64,000 nucleotides of DNA, from positions 3,472,001 through 3,536,000 of the forward strand of contig NZ_CP045324.1 in the NCBI RefSeq assembly GCF_009363275.1. The letters run 5' to 3'. The position numbers and the translations under genes were made by a program. Shown piece after piece: positions 8,549 through 18,400 of the stretch. How positions within the stretch are numbered: the first letter of the stretch is position 1; each line of letters opens with the position of its first letter. This stretch comes from Marinobacter sp. THAF197a (GTDB taxonomy: Bacteria; Pseudomonadota; Gammaproteobacteria; Pseudomonadales; Oleiphilaceae). The notes below the pieces were generated by a model. That model was not told where the DNA came from. It made no database searches and worked only from the letters and a program-made list of their open reading frames with translations.

Positions 8549-8633
8549 TGGTGCCCGGGGCCGGACTCGAACCGGCACAGCTTTCGCTACCACCCCCTCA
8601 AGATGGCGTGTCTACCAGTTTCACCACCCGGGC
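8549..8633 (-). tRNA. tRNA-Leu (anticodon GAG)
   Basis: The reverse strand folds as an 85-nt class II tRNA. The acceptor stem GCCCGGG pairs with CCCGGGC, followed by A and an encoded CCA. The anticodon stem CCATC/GGTGG encloses the loop TTGAGGG, giving anticodon GAG, which reads CUC and CUU. The T arm contains GGTTCGAGTCC, and the long variable arm is typical of leucine tRNAs. It lies between secG and rimP like E. coli leuU. Confidence 0.97.
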
Positions 8634-8641
8634 ATCATTCT

Positions 8642-9019
8642 TTACTCGAGGTCAGGGAGCTGAGACTCCCCACCCTCGCTTTCGCCACCTGCAGATTCTT
8701 CGATACCAGGCGCAGCTTCAGCCGGCGCCTGACGGGATTCCTGAACTGTCGGAATACCGGCCTCACCTGCCACTTCAGCACGCTGCTTGGCGAAGATTGC
8801 CAGCGAAAAACTCGTCACAAAAAACACAACCGCCATAAACGTGGTCAGACGGGTCAGAAAGCTACCACTGCCCTGACTACCGAACACGGTCTGGGACGCA
8901 CCGCCACCGAAAGCAGCACCGGCATCTGCACCCTTACCCTGCTGGATAAGGACCAGACCCACCAGAGCCACGGCGATCACGACGTGAACAACGACTACCA
9001 GTGTTTCCATCCAATCCAT
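8642..9019 (-). CDS. secG: Preprotein translocase subunit SecG
   Basis: SecG is the small inner-membrane subunit of SecYEG that enhances SecA-driven translocation. The 125-residue product has two transmembrane helices (about 5-25 and 55-78) joined by the conserved glycine-rich loop GADAGAAFGGGASQTVFG. A C-terminal extension of about 45 residues is rich in E, A, P and G. The stop lies 8 nt before the tRNA-Leu gene, so the tRNA is probably processed from a longer tpiA-secG transcript. Confidence 0.95.
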   Translation of the reverse strand: MDWMETLVVVVHVVIAVALVGLVLIQQGKGADAGAAFGGGASQTVFGSQGSGSFLTRLTTFMAVVFFVTSFSLAIFAKQRAEVAGEAGIPTVQESRQAPAEAAPGIEESAGGESEGGESQLPDLE

Positions 9020-9043
9020 ACAGACTCTCGTAAACGTTTTGGC

Positions 9044-9802
9044 TTACGCACCCACCGGAAACGCACGGCAGATACTTACAAAATCTTCAGCCTTAAGGGA
9101 AGCACCACCTATAAGACCGCCATCAATATCGGGCTCTGCAAACAGAGCGGCCGCATTATCCGCTTTTACACTGCCGCCGTAAAGTACTGAAATCGTCTCA
9201 GACGGCGCACCCATCTCTGCAAGCACCCGGCGAATATCCGCGTGCATGGCCTGGGCATCTTCTGCAGTCGCCGTCTTTCCAGTGCCTATCGCCCATACCG
9301 GCTCGTAGGCAACCACAATTTTCGACCACTGGTCACCAGCCACCGACGCCAGACCTTGCTGAACCTGGCTGGCCACTACCTGCTCAGCCGAACCGGCCTC
9401 GCGTTCTTCCAGAGTCTCACCGACGCAAAGTACCGCCGTCAGCCCGGATGCCAGAACACGCTCGATCTTCCTGGCAACCACTTCGTCGGACTCACCAAAC
9501 AACTGGCGACGCTCGGAATGACCAACCAGAGCGTACTGACACCCCAGATCTTTCGCCATATCAGAGGACACTTCACCAGTGTAGGCACCTGACTGCCACT
9601 GACTGACGTTCTGCACGCCAGCAACCAATTCAGAGCCACAAAGCGCAACCACAGAGTCAACATAAAGGGCAGGAGGTATGACAACCACCTCTACCCTGGC
9701 ATCAAGACTGGCAACCTGCTCGCGGACCTGACCGACCAGCTGCTGCACCAGGTCTTTCGACCCGTTCATCTTCCAGTTTCCAGCTACGATCTTGCGACGC
9801 AT
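9044..9802 (-). CDS. tpiA: Triosephosphate isomerase
   Basis: This enzyme interconverts dihydroxyacetone phosphate and glyceraldehyde 3-phosphate in glycolysis and gluconeogenesis. The 252-residue product has the expected catalytic residues: Lys11 in GNWKMNG, His95 in VGHSERR and Glu167 in AYEPVWAIGTGKT, plus the phosphate loop LYGGSVK. The frame stays open 21 codons upstream to 9865, but the family start MRRKIVAGNWK corresponds to the ATG at 9802. It lies between glmM and secG, as in Pseudomonas. Confidence 0.97.
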   Translation of the reverse strand: MRRKIVAGNWKMNGSKDLVQQLVGQVREQVASLDARVEVVVIPPALYVDSVVALCGSELVAGVQNVSQWQSGAYTGEVSSDMAKDLGCQYALVGHSERRQLFGESDEVVARKIERVLASGLTAVLCVGETLEEREAGSAEQVVASQVQQGLASVAGDQWSKIVVAYEPVWAIGTGKTATAEDAQAMHADIRRVLAEMGAPSETISVLYGGSVKADNAAALFAEPDIDGGLIGGASLKAEDFVSICRAFPVGA

Positions 9803-9886
9803 ACCAAATCTCAATCGTCCCGACCTGAGGGAGGGCGAACTATACAGCAGACATTTGTCTCGCACAACCCGCCCTATTCCACAAAA

Positions 9887-11230
9887 TCAGGGTGTTGAAC
9901 GCTCCACGACGAGGGCCAGCTGCTCGGCAACCCGGGCAATGTCATCGGCATTCTGACCTTCTGCCATCACCCGAATCAGGGGCTCCGTTCCCGACGCCCG
10001 CAACAGGATTCTGCCGGCCTCGCCCAGGTCAGCCTCTGCCCTGCGCATCGCCTCAACGATGTCTGACCGGCTGAGCGGATCAAATCGCTGGGCCACCCGC
10101 ACATTCACCATCGTCTGGGGCAACTTGGCCATACCCTGACGTAGCTCTCCCAGGGTCTTGCCAGACCGGCGAACCGCCAACAGCACCTGCAACGCAGAGA
10201 CAATACCGTCGCCGGTACTGGTGCAGTCACGAATCACCATATGGCCGGAGCCTTCTCCGCCAATAATCCAGTTGTTGGCCAGCAGCCGCTCCATCACATA
10301 ACGGTCACCCACATTGGCACGCTCGAATTCGATGCCAATCTCGCGCAGCGCCAGCTCAACCCCCAGATTGGTCATCAGGGTTCCAACCACGCCACCGTTC
10401 AACCGACCTTCAGCATGACGCTGGGAGGCCAGAATAAACAGCAATTCGTCTCCATCCACCTCGGAGCCGTCCCGGTCGACCATCAGCACACGGTCGCCAT
10501 CGCCATCGAAAGCAATGCCCAGATCAGCCTGCTTCTCAGCAACGGTTTGTTTCAGAGCATCCAGGTGGGTCGACCCCACATTGAGATTGATATTCAGCCC
10601 GTCCGGTTCTGCGCCAATCACCGAAACCCTGGCTCCGAGCTCTTTAAACACCTTGGGGGCAACGTGGTATGTGGCGCCATGGGCACAGTCGAGCACGATA
10701 TGCAGTCCATCGAGGGTAAACTCATTGGGCACCGTACTCTTGCAGAACTCCACGTACCGGCCCGGGGCGTCGTCGACACGGCTTGCCTTGCCCAGCTCAT
10801 TGGGCTCGCACACCTGAATCGGCTGCTCGAGCCAGCGCTCGATCTCAGCCTCCAGGGCGTCATCGAGCTTGGTGCCGTTAGCCGAGAAGAACTTGATGCC
10901 GTTGTCGTGGTGCGGGTTATGAGAGGCACTGATCACAATGCCTGCAGATGCCCGAAACGTTCGGGTCAGGTAGGCAATGGCCGGCGTCGGCATCGGGCCA
11001 AGCAACTTCACGTCCACCCCCGCAGCAGACAATCCCGCCTCAAGTGCGGATTCAAACATGTAACCTGACAAGCGGGTATCCTTTCCAATCAGCACGCTGT
11101 TTCGCTGGCCCTGCCTCTTGAATGCCTGGCCTGCTGCCCACCCAAGGTGCAACATAAACTCCGGGGTAATCGGACTTTCGCCCACTCTCCCCCGGATTCC
11201 GTCGGTTCCAAAATACTTGCGCTGGGACAT
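9887..11230 (-). CDS. glmM: Phosphoglucosamine mutase
   Basis: GlmM converts glucosamine 6-phosphate to glucosamine 1-phosphate for UDP-GlcNAc, the precursor of peptidoglycan and lipopolysaccharide. The 447-residue product starts MSQRKYFGTDGIRG. It has the phosphoserine loop ISASHNP (Ser103), the metal loop DGDGDR, the sugar-binding GEGSGH and the C-terminal phosphate-binding RASGTEPLIR. Its ATG overlaps the folP stop by one base (TGATG). Confidence 0.98.
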   Translation of the reverse strand: MSQRKYFGTDGIRGRVGESPITPEFMLHLGWAAGQAFKRQGQRNSVLIGKDTRLSGYMFESALEAGLSAAGVDVKLLGPMPTPAIAYLTRTFRASAGIVISASHNPHHDNGIKFFSANGTKLDDALEAEIERWLEQPIQVCEPNELGKASRVDDAPGRYVEFCKSTVPNEFTLDGLHIVLDCAHGATYHVAPKVFKELGARVSVIGAEPDGLNINLNVGSTHLDALKQTVAEKQADLGIAFDGDGDRVLMVDRDGSEVDGDELLFILASQRHAEGRLNGGVVGTLMTNLGVELALREIGIEFERANVGDRYVMERLLANNWIIGGEGSGHMVIRDCTSTGDGIVSALQVLLAVRRSGKTLGELRQGMAKLPQTMVNVRVAQRFDPLSRSDIVEAMRRAEADLGEAGRILLRASGTEPLIRVMAEGQNADDIARVAEQLALVVERSTP

Positions 11231-12060
11231 CAGATTGCCTCCTTAACTGCCGTCACGACCTTGACGGCGTCCACCGTCTCCCGCACATCATGCACCCTGA
11301 GGATGCTTGCGCCTTTCATGGCGGATATTGTCGCGGCAGCGAGGCTTGCCGGCAACCTTTCGTTGACGTCTCGGCCGGTAATCGCTCCGAGCATGGATTT
11401 CCGGGACACCCCGATCAACAACGGATGCCCCAGCAAATGCAACTGCTCCAGAGTCGCCAACAACTGGATGTTGTGCTCAACGGTTTTCCCGAAGCCAAAT
11501 CCCGGGTCCAGGATGATGTTTTCCGGCCGCACGCCGGCTTTTTCTACCACCCGCATCCGTTCGGTCAGAAACGAACTCACGTCGCGCCGGACGTTATGGT
11601 ATCGGGGGTTATCCTGCATGGTGTCCGGCTCACCCTGGATGTGCATGATGCAGACGGGTACGCCGGCTTTGGCCGCCACTTCCGGTGCACCCTCTCGCTG
11701 GAGCGCCCGCACATCGTTGATCAAACCGGCACCGAGACTGACCACTTCCGCCATCACCACGGGGTTGCTGGTATCCACTGAAATCACCGTATCCAGCTCA
11801 CGGGCAATGGCCTCCACCACGGGGCAAACCCGGTCCAGTTCTTCCTGGGTTGACACTGGTGCGGCGCCGGGCCGGGTTGATTCACCGCCAACATCAATAA
11901 ACGAGGCGCCGTCTTCGACCATGGTCCTGGCGCGAACGAGCGCGGCATCGGCGGTATTGAAACGACCACCATCAGAAAAGGAATCGGGCGTAACATTGAG
12001 AATCCCCATCACCTGGCAACGGGACAGGTCTACCGAACGGCCAGCAAAATTCATTTTCAT
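11230..12060 (-). CDS. folP: Dihydropteroate synthase
   Basis: FolP condenses 4-aminobenzoate with hydroxymethyl-dihydropterin diphosphate in folate synthesis and is the sulfonamide target. The 276-residue TIM-barrel protein shows both family signatures: MGILNVTPDSFSDGG near residue 18 and the DVGGESTRPGA loop near 56. DPGFGFGK and the C-terminal RVHD follow. It is translationally coupled to glmM and lies downstream of ftsH, separated from it by a terminator. Confidence 0.97.
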   Translation of the reverse strand: MKMNFAGRSVDLSRCQVMGILNVTPDSFSDGGRFNTADAALVRARTMVEDGASFIDVGGESTRPGAAPVSTQEELDRVCPVVEAIARELDTVISVDTSNPVVMAEVVSLGAGLINDVRALQREGAPEVAAKAGVPVCIMHIQGEPDTMQDNPRYHNVRRDVSSFLTERMRVVEKAGVRPENIILDPGFGFGKTVEHNIQLLATLEQLHLLGHPLLIGVSRKSMLGAITGRDVNERLPASLAAATISAMKGASILRVHDVRETVDAVKVVTAVKEAI

Positions 12061-12093
12061 AGCAGGTATTCCGAAGTTTTCTGTTCAGGGGTA

Positions 12094-12127
12094 ACAAAAA
12101 CAAACGCCGCCCGGAGGCCGGGCGGCG
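12094..12127 (-). terminator. Terminator downstream of ftsH
   Basis: A perfect 10-bp stem, CGCCGCCCGG with CCGGGCGGCG around a three-base loop, is followed on the minus strand by TTTGTTTTTG. It lies 30 nt after the ftsH stop and separates ftsH from folP-glmM. Confidence 0.85.
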
Positions 12128-12156
12128 CTGTATTTGACTAGGCCTTGCGCGTGCGA

Positions 12157-14085
12157 TCAGTGCTCGCCGGCGGGCCTGCCTACTCCGGGCTGACGCCCGT
12201 CATCCGATGACCGGGGCTCCGGAGCTGGCTCTTCAGCTTTCACTCCGCCGGTGGGACCACTATCGCCCCAGTTTTTCGGGGGCCGCGGCTCTTTGCCTGC
12301 CATGATGTCATCGATCTGGTAGCGATCAATGGTCTCGTACTTCATCAGGGCCTCAGCCATCAGGTCCAGCTTGTCACGGTTCTCAATCAGGATCTGCTTG
12401 GCCGTGGCATAACACTCATCAATGATATTTCGAACTTCCTCATCAATCCGCTGGGCGGTCTCCGGAGAGTGATGGGAGTGCGACTGGCCGGCAGAACGAC
12501 CCAAGAACGGCTCTTCGCTGTCGGTATCGTACTGCAGGGGACCCAACTTTTCCGACAACCCCCACTTGGTGACCATGTTGCGGGCCAGGCTGGTGGCACG
12601 TTCGATGTCGTTGGAGGCGCCAGTCGTCACACCGTCAAAGCCAAGCGTCAGCTCTTCGGCAATTCGGCCACCGAACAGACTGCAGATTGAGCTGGTCAGG
12701 TAGCGCTTGGAGTGACTGTACTTGTCCTCTTCCGGCAAGAACATGGTCACACCCAGAGCGCGCCCCCGGGGAATGATACTGACCTTATAGACAGGATCAT
12801 GTTCAGGCACGAGGCGACCAACAATGGCATGGCCAGACTCGTGATACGCGGTGTTCCGCTTTTCTTTCTCGCTCATCACCATGGATTTGCGCTCGGCGCC
12901 CATCATGATTTTATCTTTCGCCAGTTCCAGCTCTTCCATGGAAACCAGACGCTGGTTACGACGCGCCGCGAAAAGGGCCGCCTCGTTCACCAGGTTAGCG
13001 AGGTCAGCACCGGAGAAACCAGGCGTACCACGGGCAATAACTGCCGGATCAATACCGTCGGCCAGGGGCACTTTCTTCATGTGCACCTTAAGAATCTGCT
13101 CTCGACCAAGAATGTCTGGAAGGCTCACCACCACCTGGCGGTCAAAGCGACCCGGACGCAGCAGCGCAGGGTCCAGAACGTCCGGACGGTTGGTAGCAGC
13201 GATCACGATGACGCCTTCGTTGCCTTCAAAGCCGTCCATCTCAACCAACAGCTGGTTCAGGGTCTGTTCACGCTCGTCGTGGCCACCGCCCATACCGGCG
13301 CCACGATGGCGACCAACCGCATCAATCTCATCGATAAAAATGATACAAGGGCTTTGCTTCTTGGCCTGCTCGAACATGTCACGAACACGGGAAGCACCCA
13401 CGCCCACAAACATCTCTACGAAGTCAGAACCGGAGATGGAGAAAAACGGCACTTTCGCTTCACCGGCGATGGCTTTTGCCAGCAGCGTTTTACCAGTACC
13501 CGGAGGGCCCACCATCAACACGCCTTTCGGAATGCGGCCACCCAGACGCTGAAACTTGCTCGGGTCACGCAGGAAGTCCACCAGCTCTTTGACGTCTTCC
13601 TTGGCTTCGTCGACACCGGCGACGTCGCCAAAGGTAGTTTTGATCTGATCTTCACTGAGCAGGCGTGCCTTGCTCTTGCCAAAGGACATGGGGCCTTTGC
13701 CGCCGCCACCGCCCTGCATCTGGCGCATGAAGAATACGAACAACGCGATGATGATCAGAATCGGGAAGGCAGCCACCAAAAGCTGCGTCCACAGGCTCTG
13801 GCGCTCAGGCTCCTTGCCGATCACTTCGACGCTATTGGCGAGCAGATCATCCATCAGTTTGTTGTCAGAGACCTGCGGGCGAATGGTCTGGAACTGGGAA
13901 CCGTCACCACGGACACCCTGCACCTGAAGACCGTCAATGGTCACTTGCCGGACCTGGCCCTGCTGGACCATCTCCACAAACTGGGAATAGTTGACTTGTT
14001 GGCCGGTGGTGGTGGGAGAGAAATTCTGAAACACCATCAACAGCACGGCGGCTATGATTAGCCAGAGAACCAGATTTTTTGCCAT
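12157..14085 (-). CDS. ftsH: ATP-dependent zinc metalloprotease FtsH
   Basis: FtsH is a membrane-anchored AAA+ protease that degrades misfolded membrane proteins and regulators such as sigma-32 and LpxC. The 642-residue product has two transmembrane helices (about 5-22 and 100-120). The AAA domain carries Walker A GPPGTGKT (193-200), a Walker B FIDEIDAVG and the SRH region RPDVLDPALLRPGRFDR. The zinc site HESGH follows in the protease domain. The frame is open to a TTG at 14094, but MAKNLVLWL at 14085 is the family start. The C-terminal tail is rich in E, P and G, as is common. Confidence 0.97.
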   Translation of the reverse strand: MAKNLVLWLIIAAVLLMVFQNFSPTTTGQQVNYSQFVEMVQQGQVRQVTIDGLQVQGVRGDGSQFQTIRPQVSDNKLMDDLLANSVEVIGKEPERQSLWTQLLVAAFPILIIIALFVFFMRQMQGGGGGKGPMSFGKSKARLLSEDQIKTTFGDVAGVDEAKEDVKELVDFLRDPSKFQRLGGRIPKGVLMVGPPGTGKTLLAKAIAGEAKVPFFSISGSDFVEMFVGVGASRVRDMFEQAKKQSPCIIFIDEIDAVGRHRGAGMGGGHDEREQTLNQLLVEMDGFEGNEGVIVIAATNRPDVLDPALLRPGRFDRQVVVSLPDILGREQILKVHMKKVPLADGIDPAVIARGTPGFSGADLANLVNEAALFAARRNQRLVSMEELELAKDKIMMGAERKSMVMSEKEKRNTAYHESGHAIVGRLVPEHDPVYKVSIIPRGRALGVTMFLPEEDKYSHSKRYLTSSICSLFGGRIAEELTLGFDGVTTGASNDIERATSLARNMVTKWGLSEKLGPLQYDTDSEEPFLGRSAGQSHSHHSPETAQRIDEEVRNIIDECYATAKQILIENRDKLDLMAEALMKYETIDRYQIDDIMAGKEPRPPKNWGDSGPTGGVKAEEPAPEPRSSDDGRQPGVGRPAGEH

Positions 14086-14491
14086 ATCGTTCAAGGATCA
14101 TCACCTGTGAATTGCGGGGCTGTAGCCATGTGGCCGCCAACCCTTTTCCGACACCTTACACCAATTGTACGCCTGTCCACCAGAAACGGCCCATCCGTAT
14201 CGACCACAGACCCGCTGACTGACCCCGCAAAAACACAATCTGAGGACTGTAACCAGCACCACTTGAGATTTCTGAAACCTTTGACCCTGACCGCACAGGA
14301 AGGTTCCGGCCGACAACCGACAGGGCGCCAGGACCCGTCATCCCGCTGTGCACCGCGCCAGCGGGCGCGATTGTAGGTGATTACGACCATTTTTAGCGGG
14401 AATCTATCTGTTACAATTGCGAAATTATACGACGTCGTCAGCCGTTTCGCCGCTGACCTTTTGTTAATTGCACCGATAAAGAGATTACATC
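14086..14491. other. ftsH-yhbY divergent intergenic region, no rlmE
   Basis: This stretch of about 400 bp must carry the promoters of ftsH (minus) and yhbY (plus). In E. coli the 23S rRNA methyltransferase gene rlmE, about 620 bp, lies in this position upstream of ftsH. The open frame visible here on the minus strand (99 codons) shows none of its motifs. No gene is called. Confidence 0.6.
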
Positions 14492-14800
14492 ATGAGTCTT
14501 TCTCCGGAACAGCGCCGGGAATACCGGGCGATTGCCCACAATCTGAAGCCCGTCATTATTGTTGGCGATAAAGGCCTGTCTGAGGGCTTGCAGGATGAGC
14601 TTGAGCGCGCCCTGAATGATCATGAGCTGATCAAGATCAAGGTGGCCAGCACTGATCGCGAGGCGCGCCAGGAAGCGATTCAGGCGTTGTGCGAGAGCTC
14701 CGGGGCGGAGCTGGTGCAGACGATTGGTAAGATTGCGGTGATTCTGCGGCGGGCCAAGAAACCTAATCCGAAGTTGTCGAATTTGTTACGGAATAAGTAA
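14492..14800 (+). CDS. yhbY: YhbY family RNA-binding CRM-domain protein
   Basis: YhbY is a small KH-like CRM-domain protein that associates with pre-50S ribosomal particles. The 102-residue product is almost the entire domain. It begins with LSPEQRREYRAIAHNLKPVI, carries the VGDKGLSEGL loop (the GxxG RNA-binding turn) and continues with ELIKIKVA and QTIGKIAVILRR. It is divergent from ftsH and is followed by a clear terminator. It is short, but the whole length matches the family. Confidence 0.93.
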   Translation: MSLSPEQRREYRAIAHNLKPVIIVGDKGLSEGLQDELERALNDHELIKIKVASTDREARQEAIQALCESSGAELVQTIGKIAVILRRAKKPNPKLSNLLRNK

Positions 14801-14820
14801 TTTTTCGCCAGGGATGATGT

Positions 14821-14852
14821 AAAAAGCCGCGCTGGGGAGTGCGGCTTTTTTT
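14821..14852. terminator. Terminator downstream of yhbY and greA
   Basis: AGCCGC pairs with GCGGCT around a 10-nt loop, with A5 on the left and T7 on the right. It can serve yhbY (plus) and, in the other direction, the end of the carA-carB-greA transcript. Confidence 0.85.
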
Positions 14853-14883
14853 GTTTGGCTTGGGAGATCGGCGGGGTAAAAGG

Positions 14884-14944
14884 GGGTCAGTCCCCGTTCG
14901 GGGACAGACCCGTAAGACAGACCCGTAGGACAGACCCTTTGACC
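14884..14944. repeat. REP-like palindrome with two short direct repeats
   Basis: A palindrome at 14884-14911 pairs GGGTCAGTCCCCG with CGGGGACAGACCC, with one mismatch and a TT loop. It is followed by two copies of a 13-mer, GTAAGACAGACCC and GTAGGACAGACCC, that repeat its right arm. It lies just after the greA stop. The form is that of an extragenic palindromic element; copies elsewhere in the genome cannot be seen here. Confidence 0.6.
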
Positions 14945-15424
14945 CTAGACGTACTCTACTTCGGAGATTTCGTATTCTACGGTGCCGGAGGGGATGCGGA
15001 TGGCGACTACGTCGCCTTCGTTCTTGCCTATCAGCGCACGGGCAATCGGTGAGGATACAGACAGCTTGCCGGCCTTGATGTCGGCTTCGTCTTCGCCAAC
15101 GATCTGGTATTTAACCTCTTCGTCGGTGTCCATGTTCACCAGGTGTACCGTGGTGCCAAAGATCACCTTGCCGGTGTTCTCCATGGTGGTCACATCGATC
15201 ACCTGGGCTACCGACAGCTTGCCTTCGATTTCCTGAATCCGGCCTTCGATGAAGCTTTGCTGCTCACGGGCGGCATGATACTCAGCATTCTCCTTGAGAT
15301 CACCGTGCTCACGGGCGTCGGCGATTGCCTGAATCACCCGGGGACGATCTTCGGACTTCAGCTTTTTCAGCTCCTCGCGCAGGCGGGCTTCGCCCGCCTT
15401 GGTCATGGGTACTCTGTCAGCCAT
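14945..15424 (-). CDS. greA: Transcription elongation factor GreA
   Basis: GreA rescues backtracked RNA polymerase by stimulating cleavage of the nascent RNA 3' end. The 159-residue product has the N-terminal coiled-coil with REHGDLKENAEYHAAREQQ region (tip acidic residues present) and the C-terminal FKBP-like domain ending VEYEISEVEYV. The frame is open 19 codons upstream into carB, but MADRVPMTKAG at 15424 is the family start with a GGAAAG ribosome site. The carB stop lies 4 nt upstream, matching the carA-carB-greA order described in Pseudomonas. Confidence 0.96.
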   Translation of the reverse strand: MADRVPMTKAGEARLREELKKLKSEDRPRVIQAIADAREHGDLKENAEYHAAREQQSFIEGRIQEIEGKLSVAQVIDVTTMENTGKVIFGTTVHLVNMDTDEEVKYQIVGEDEADIKAGKLSVSSPIARALIGKNEGDVVAIRIPSGTVEYEISEVEYV

Positions 15425-15428
15425 AGTC

Positions 15429-18400
15429 TTACTTTCCTGCGTGTAGATCCTGGAGGCGACGTACTGTGCGCTCCGGGCCAAATTTGATGGCCCGACAGAA
15501 GGCTTCGCCGCCTGCCAGTGTGGTTGTGTAGGTCACCTTGGTCTGCAGGGCGGACTGGCGAATCTGGGCCGAGTCGGAAATCGCCTTGCGACCTTCAGTG
15601 GTATTGATAATCAGCTGAACCTGACCATTCTTGATGGCGTCAACAATGTGCGGGCGACCCTCGCGAACCTTGTTTACCCGCTCCACGGCAACACCTTCGG
15701 CTTCCAGCGCCTTGGCAGTGCCAGTGGTGGCAATCACTTTGAACCCGGCCTCAACCAGGTCACGAGCCACCTTCGCCGCACCGGGCTTGTCGACATCCCG
15801 CACAGACATGAACGCGGTACCCTGGGCAGGCAGGCGCTCACCGATGGCCAGAGCCGCCTTGGCAAAGGCTTCGTCGAAGCTGTCGCCCAGACCCATCACC
15901 TCACCGGTGGACTTCATTTCCGGCCCAAGGATCGGATCTACCGCCGGGAACTTGTTGAACGGGAATACCGATTCTTTTACCGCATAGTAAGTCGGCACGA
16001 TTTCCTGGGTGAAGTTCAGTTCTTTCAGGGTCTTGCCGGACATTACCCGGGCCGCCACTGCCGCCAGGGACACACCAATGGCCTTGGAGACAAAGGGCAC
16101 GGTACGGGAGGCGCGGGGGTTGACCTCAATCACGTAGATTTCGCCATCCTGCCACGCCAGCTGCACGTTCATCAGGCCGATAACGTCCAGCTCGATGGCC
16201 ATCTTCCTAACCGCTTCGCGCATTTCATCCTGCACCTCTTTAGGCAGGCTGTATGGCGGCAGCGAACAGGCGGAGTCACCGGAGTGAACACCGGCCTGCT
16301 CAATGTGCTGCATGATGCCACCAATGACCACATCTGTGCCGTCGCAGATAGCATCAATGTCTACTTCAACGGCGGCATTCAGGAAGTGGTCCAGCAACAC
16401 CGGGCTGTCATTGGACACCAGCACCGCGTTACGCATGTAACGCACCAGCTCGGTTTCGTCATAGACGATTTCCATCGCCCGACCACCCAGTACGTAGGAC
16501 GGGCGCACCACCAGCGGGTAGCCGATTTCGCGGGCCGCCAGGATGCCTTCCTCGTGACTGCGTACGGTGGCGTTTTCCGGCTGTTTCAGCCCCAGGCGCT
16601 GGATCATCTGCTGGAAACGTTCACGGTCTTCGGCACGGTCAATGGCATCCGGGCTGGTGCCGATAATGGGCACACCGGCCGCTTCAAGACCACGAGCCAG
16701 TTTCAGCGGGGTCTGGCCGCCGTATTGCACGATCACGCCCTTGGGTTTCTCAACGTGGATGATTTCCAGCACGTCTTCCAGGGTGATCGGCTCAAAATAC
16801 AACCGGTCGGAGGTGTCATAATCGGTGGACACGGTCTCCGGGTTACAGTTGATCATGATGGTTTCATAGCCGTCTTCACGCATGGCCAGGGCCGCGTGCA
16901 CACAGCAGTAATCGAACTCGATGCCCTGGCCGATCCGGTTCGGGCCACCACCGATCACCACGATTTTCTCGCGATCACTGGCATCTGCCTCGCACTCTTC
17001 CTCATAGGTGGAGTACATGTAGGCGGTGTCTGAGGCAAACTCGGCGGCGCAGGTGTCTACGCGCTTGTACACCGGGCGGATGCCCAGATCGTGACGCAGT
17101 TTGCGCAGGCTCACCTCGGAAATGCCCAGCAGTTTGGCCAGGCGAGCGTCAGAGAAGCCCTTGCGCTTGAGACGGAACAGGGTGGCCTGATCAATGTCCG
17201 CCTTGCCTGCGGATTTCAATGCGGCCTCTTCGCGCACCAGATCTTCAATCTGGACCAGGTACCAGGGATCCACCTTGGTGTGCTGGAACACTTCTTCCAC
17301 GGTCATGCCGGCACGGAATGCGTCGCCGATGTACCAGACACGGTCAGCGCCCGGCACGTTGAGTTCCCGGGTCAGGGTTTCCCGGGAATTCTCGGAATCC
17401 AGGTCATCCAGCTTCTCATCAAAACCTTCAGAACCCACTTCCAGGCCGCGTAGCGCTTTCTGCATGGACTCCTGGAACGTGCGGCCAATGGCCATAACTT
17501 CGCCAACAGACTTCATCTGGGTGGTCAGGCGAGCGTCGGCCTGGGGGAACTTCTCAAAGGTAAAGCGCGGGATTTTGGTGACGACATAATCGATGCTCGG
17601 CTCGAACGAGGCCGGGGTCACACCACCGGTGATTTCGTTCTGCAGCTCATCGAGGGTATAGCCAATCGCCAGCTTGGCCGCCACTTTGGCAATCGGGAAG
17701 CCAGTAGCCTTGGAGGCCAGGGCCGAGGAACGGGACACCCGCGGGTTCATCTCGATCACCACCATGCGGCCGGTGTCCGGGTTGATGCCGAACTGCACGT
17801 TGGAACCGCCGGTTTCGACACCGATTTCACGCAGTACCGCCAGCGAGGCGTTCCGCATGATCTGGTATTCCTTGTCAGTGAGGGTCTGGGCCGGTGCCAC
17901 GGTGATGGAGTCACCGGTATGCACGCCCATGGCATCGAAGTTTTCGATGGAGCAGACGATGATGCAGTTGTCGTTCCTGTCGCGAACAACTTCCATCTCG
18001 TACTCTTTCCAACCGATCAGGGACTCGTCAATCAGCAGCTCGTTGGTCGGGGACAAGTCGAGACCACGGGTACAGATTTCCTCGAATTCATCCTTGTTGT
18101 AGGCAATACCGCCGCCTGAGCCACCCATGGTGAAGGACGGGCGGATGATACACGGGAAGCCGATGTCTTCGGACGCCGCCCAGGCTTCGGCCATGGAGTG
18201 AACGATGGTTGCGCGCGGGCATTCCAGGCCGATTTTTCTCATGGCCTTGTCGAAACGGTCGCGATCTTCGGCTTTGTCGATGGTGTCGGCATTAGCACCG
18301 ATCATTTCGACGCCATGCTTCTCCAATACACCATGCTTTTCCAGGTCCAGGGCGCAGTTCAGCGCGGTCTGGCCACCCATGGTGGGCAGCAGGGCGTCCG

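Noticed and set aside
14091..14390. 99-codon minus-strand frame between ftsH and yhbY, tested as rlmE
   Set aside because: It lacks the AdoMet-binding and catalytic motifs of RlmE and has the composition of non-coding DNA.
15648..17033. 461-codon plus-strand open frame inside carB
   Set aside because: carB is certain on the other strand, and long antisense frames are common in GC-rich genes.
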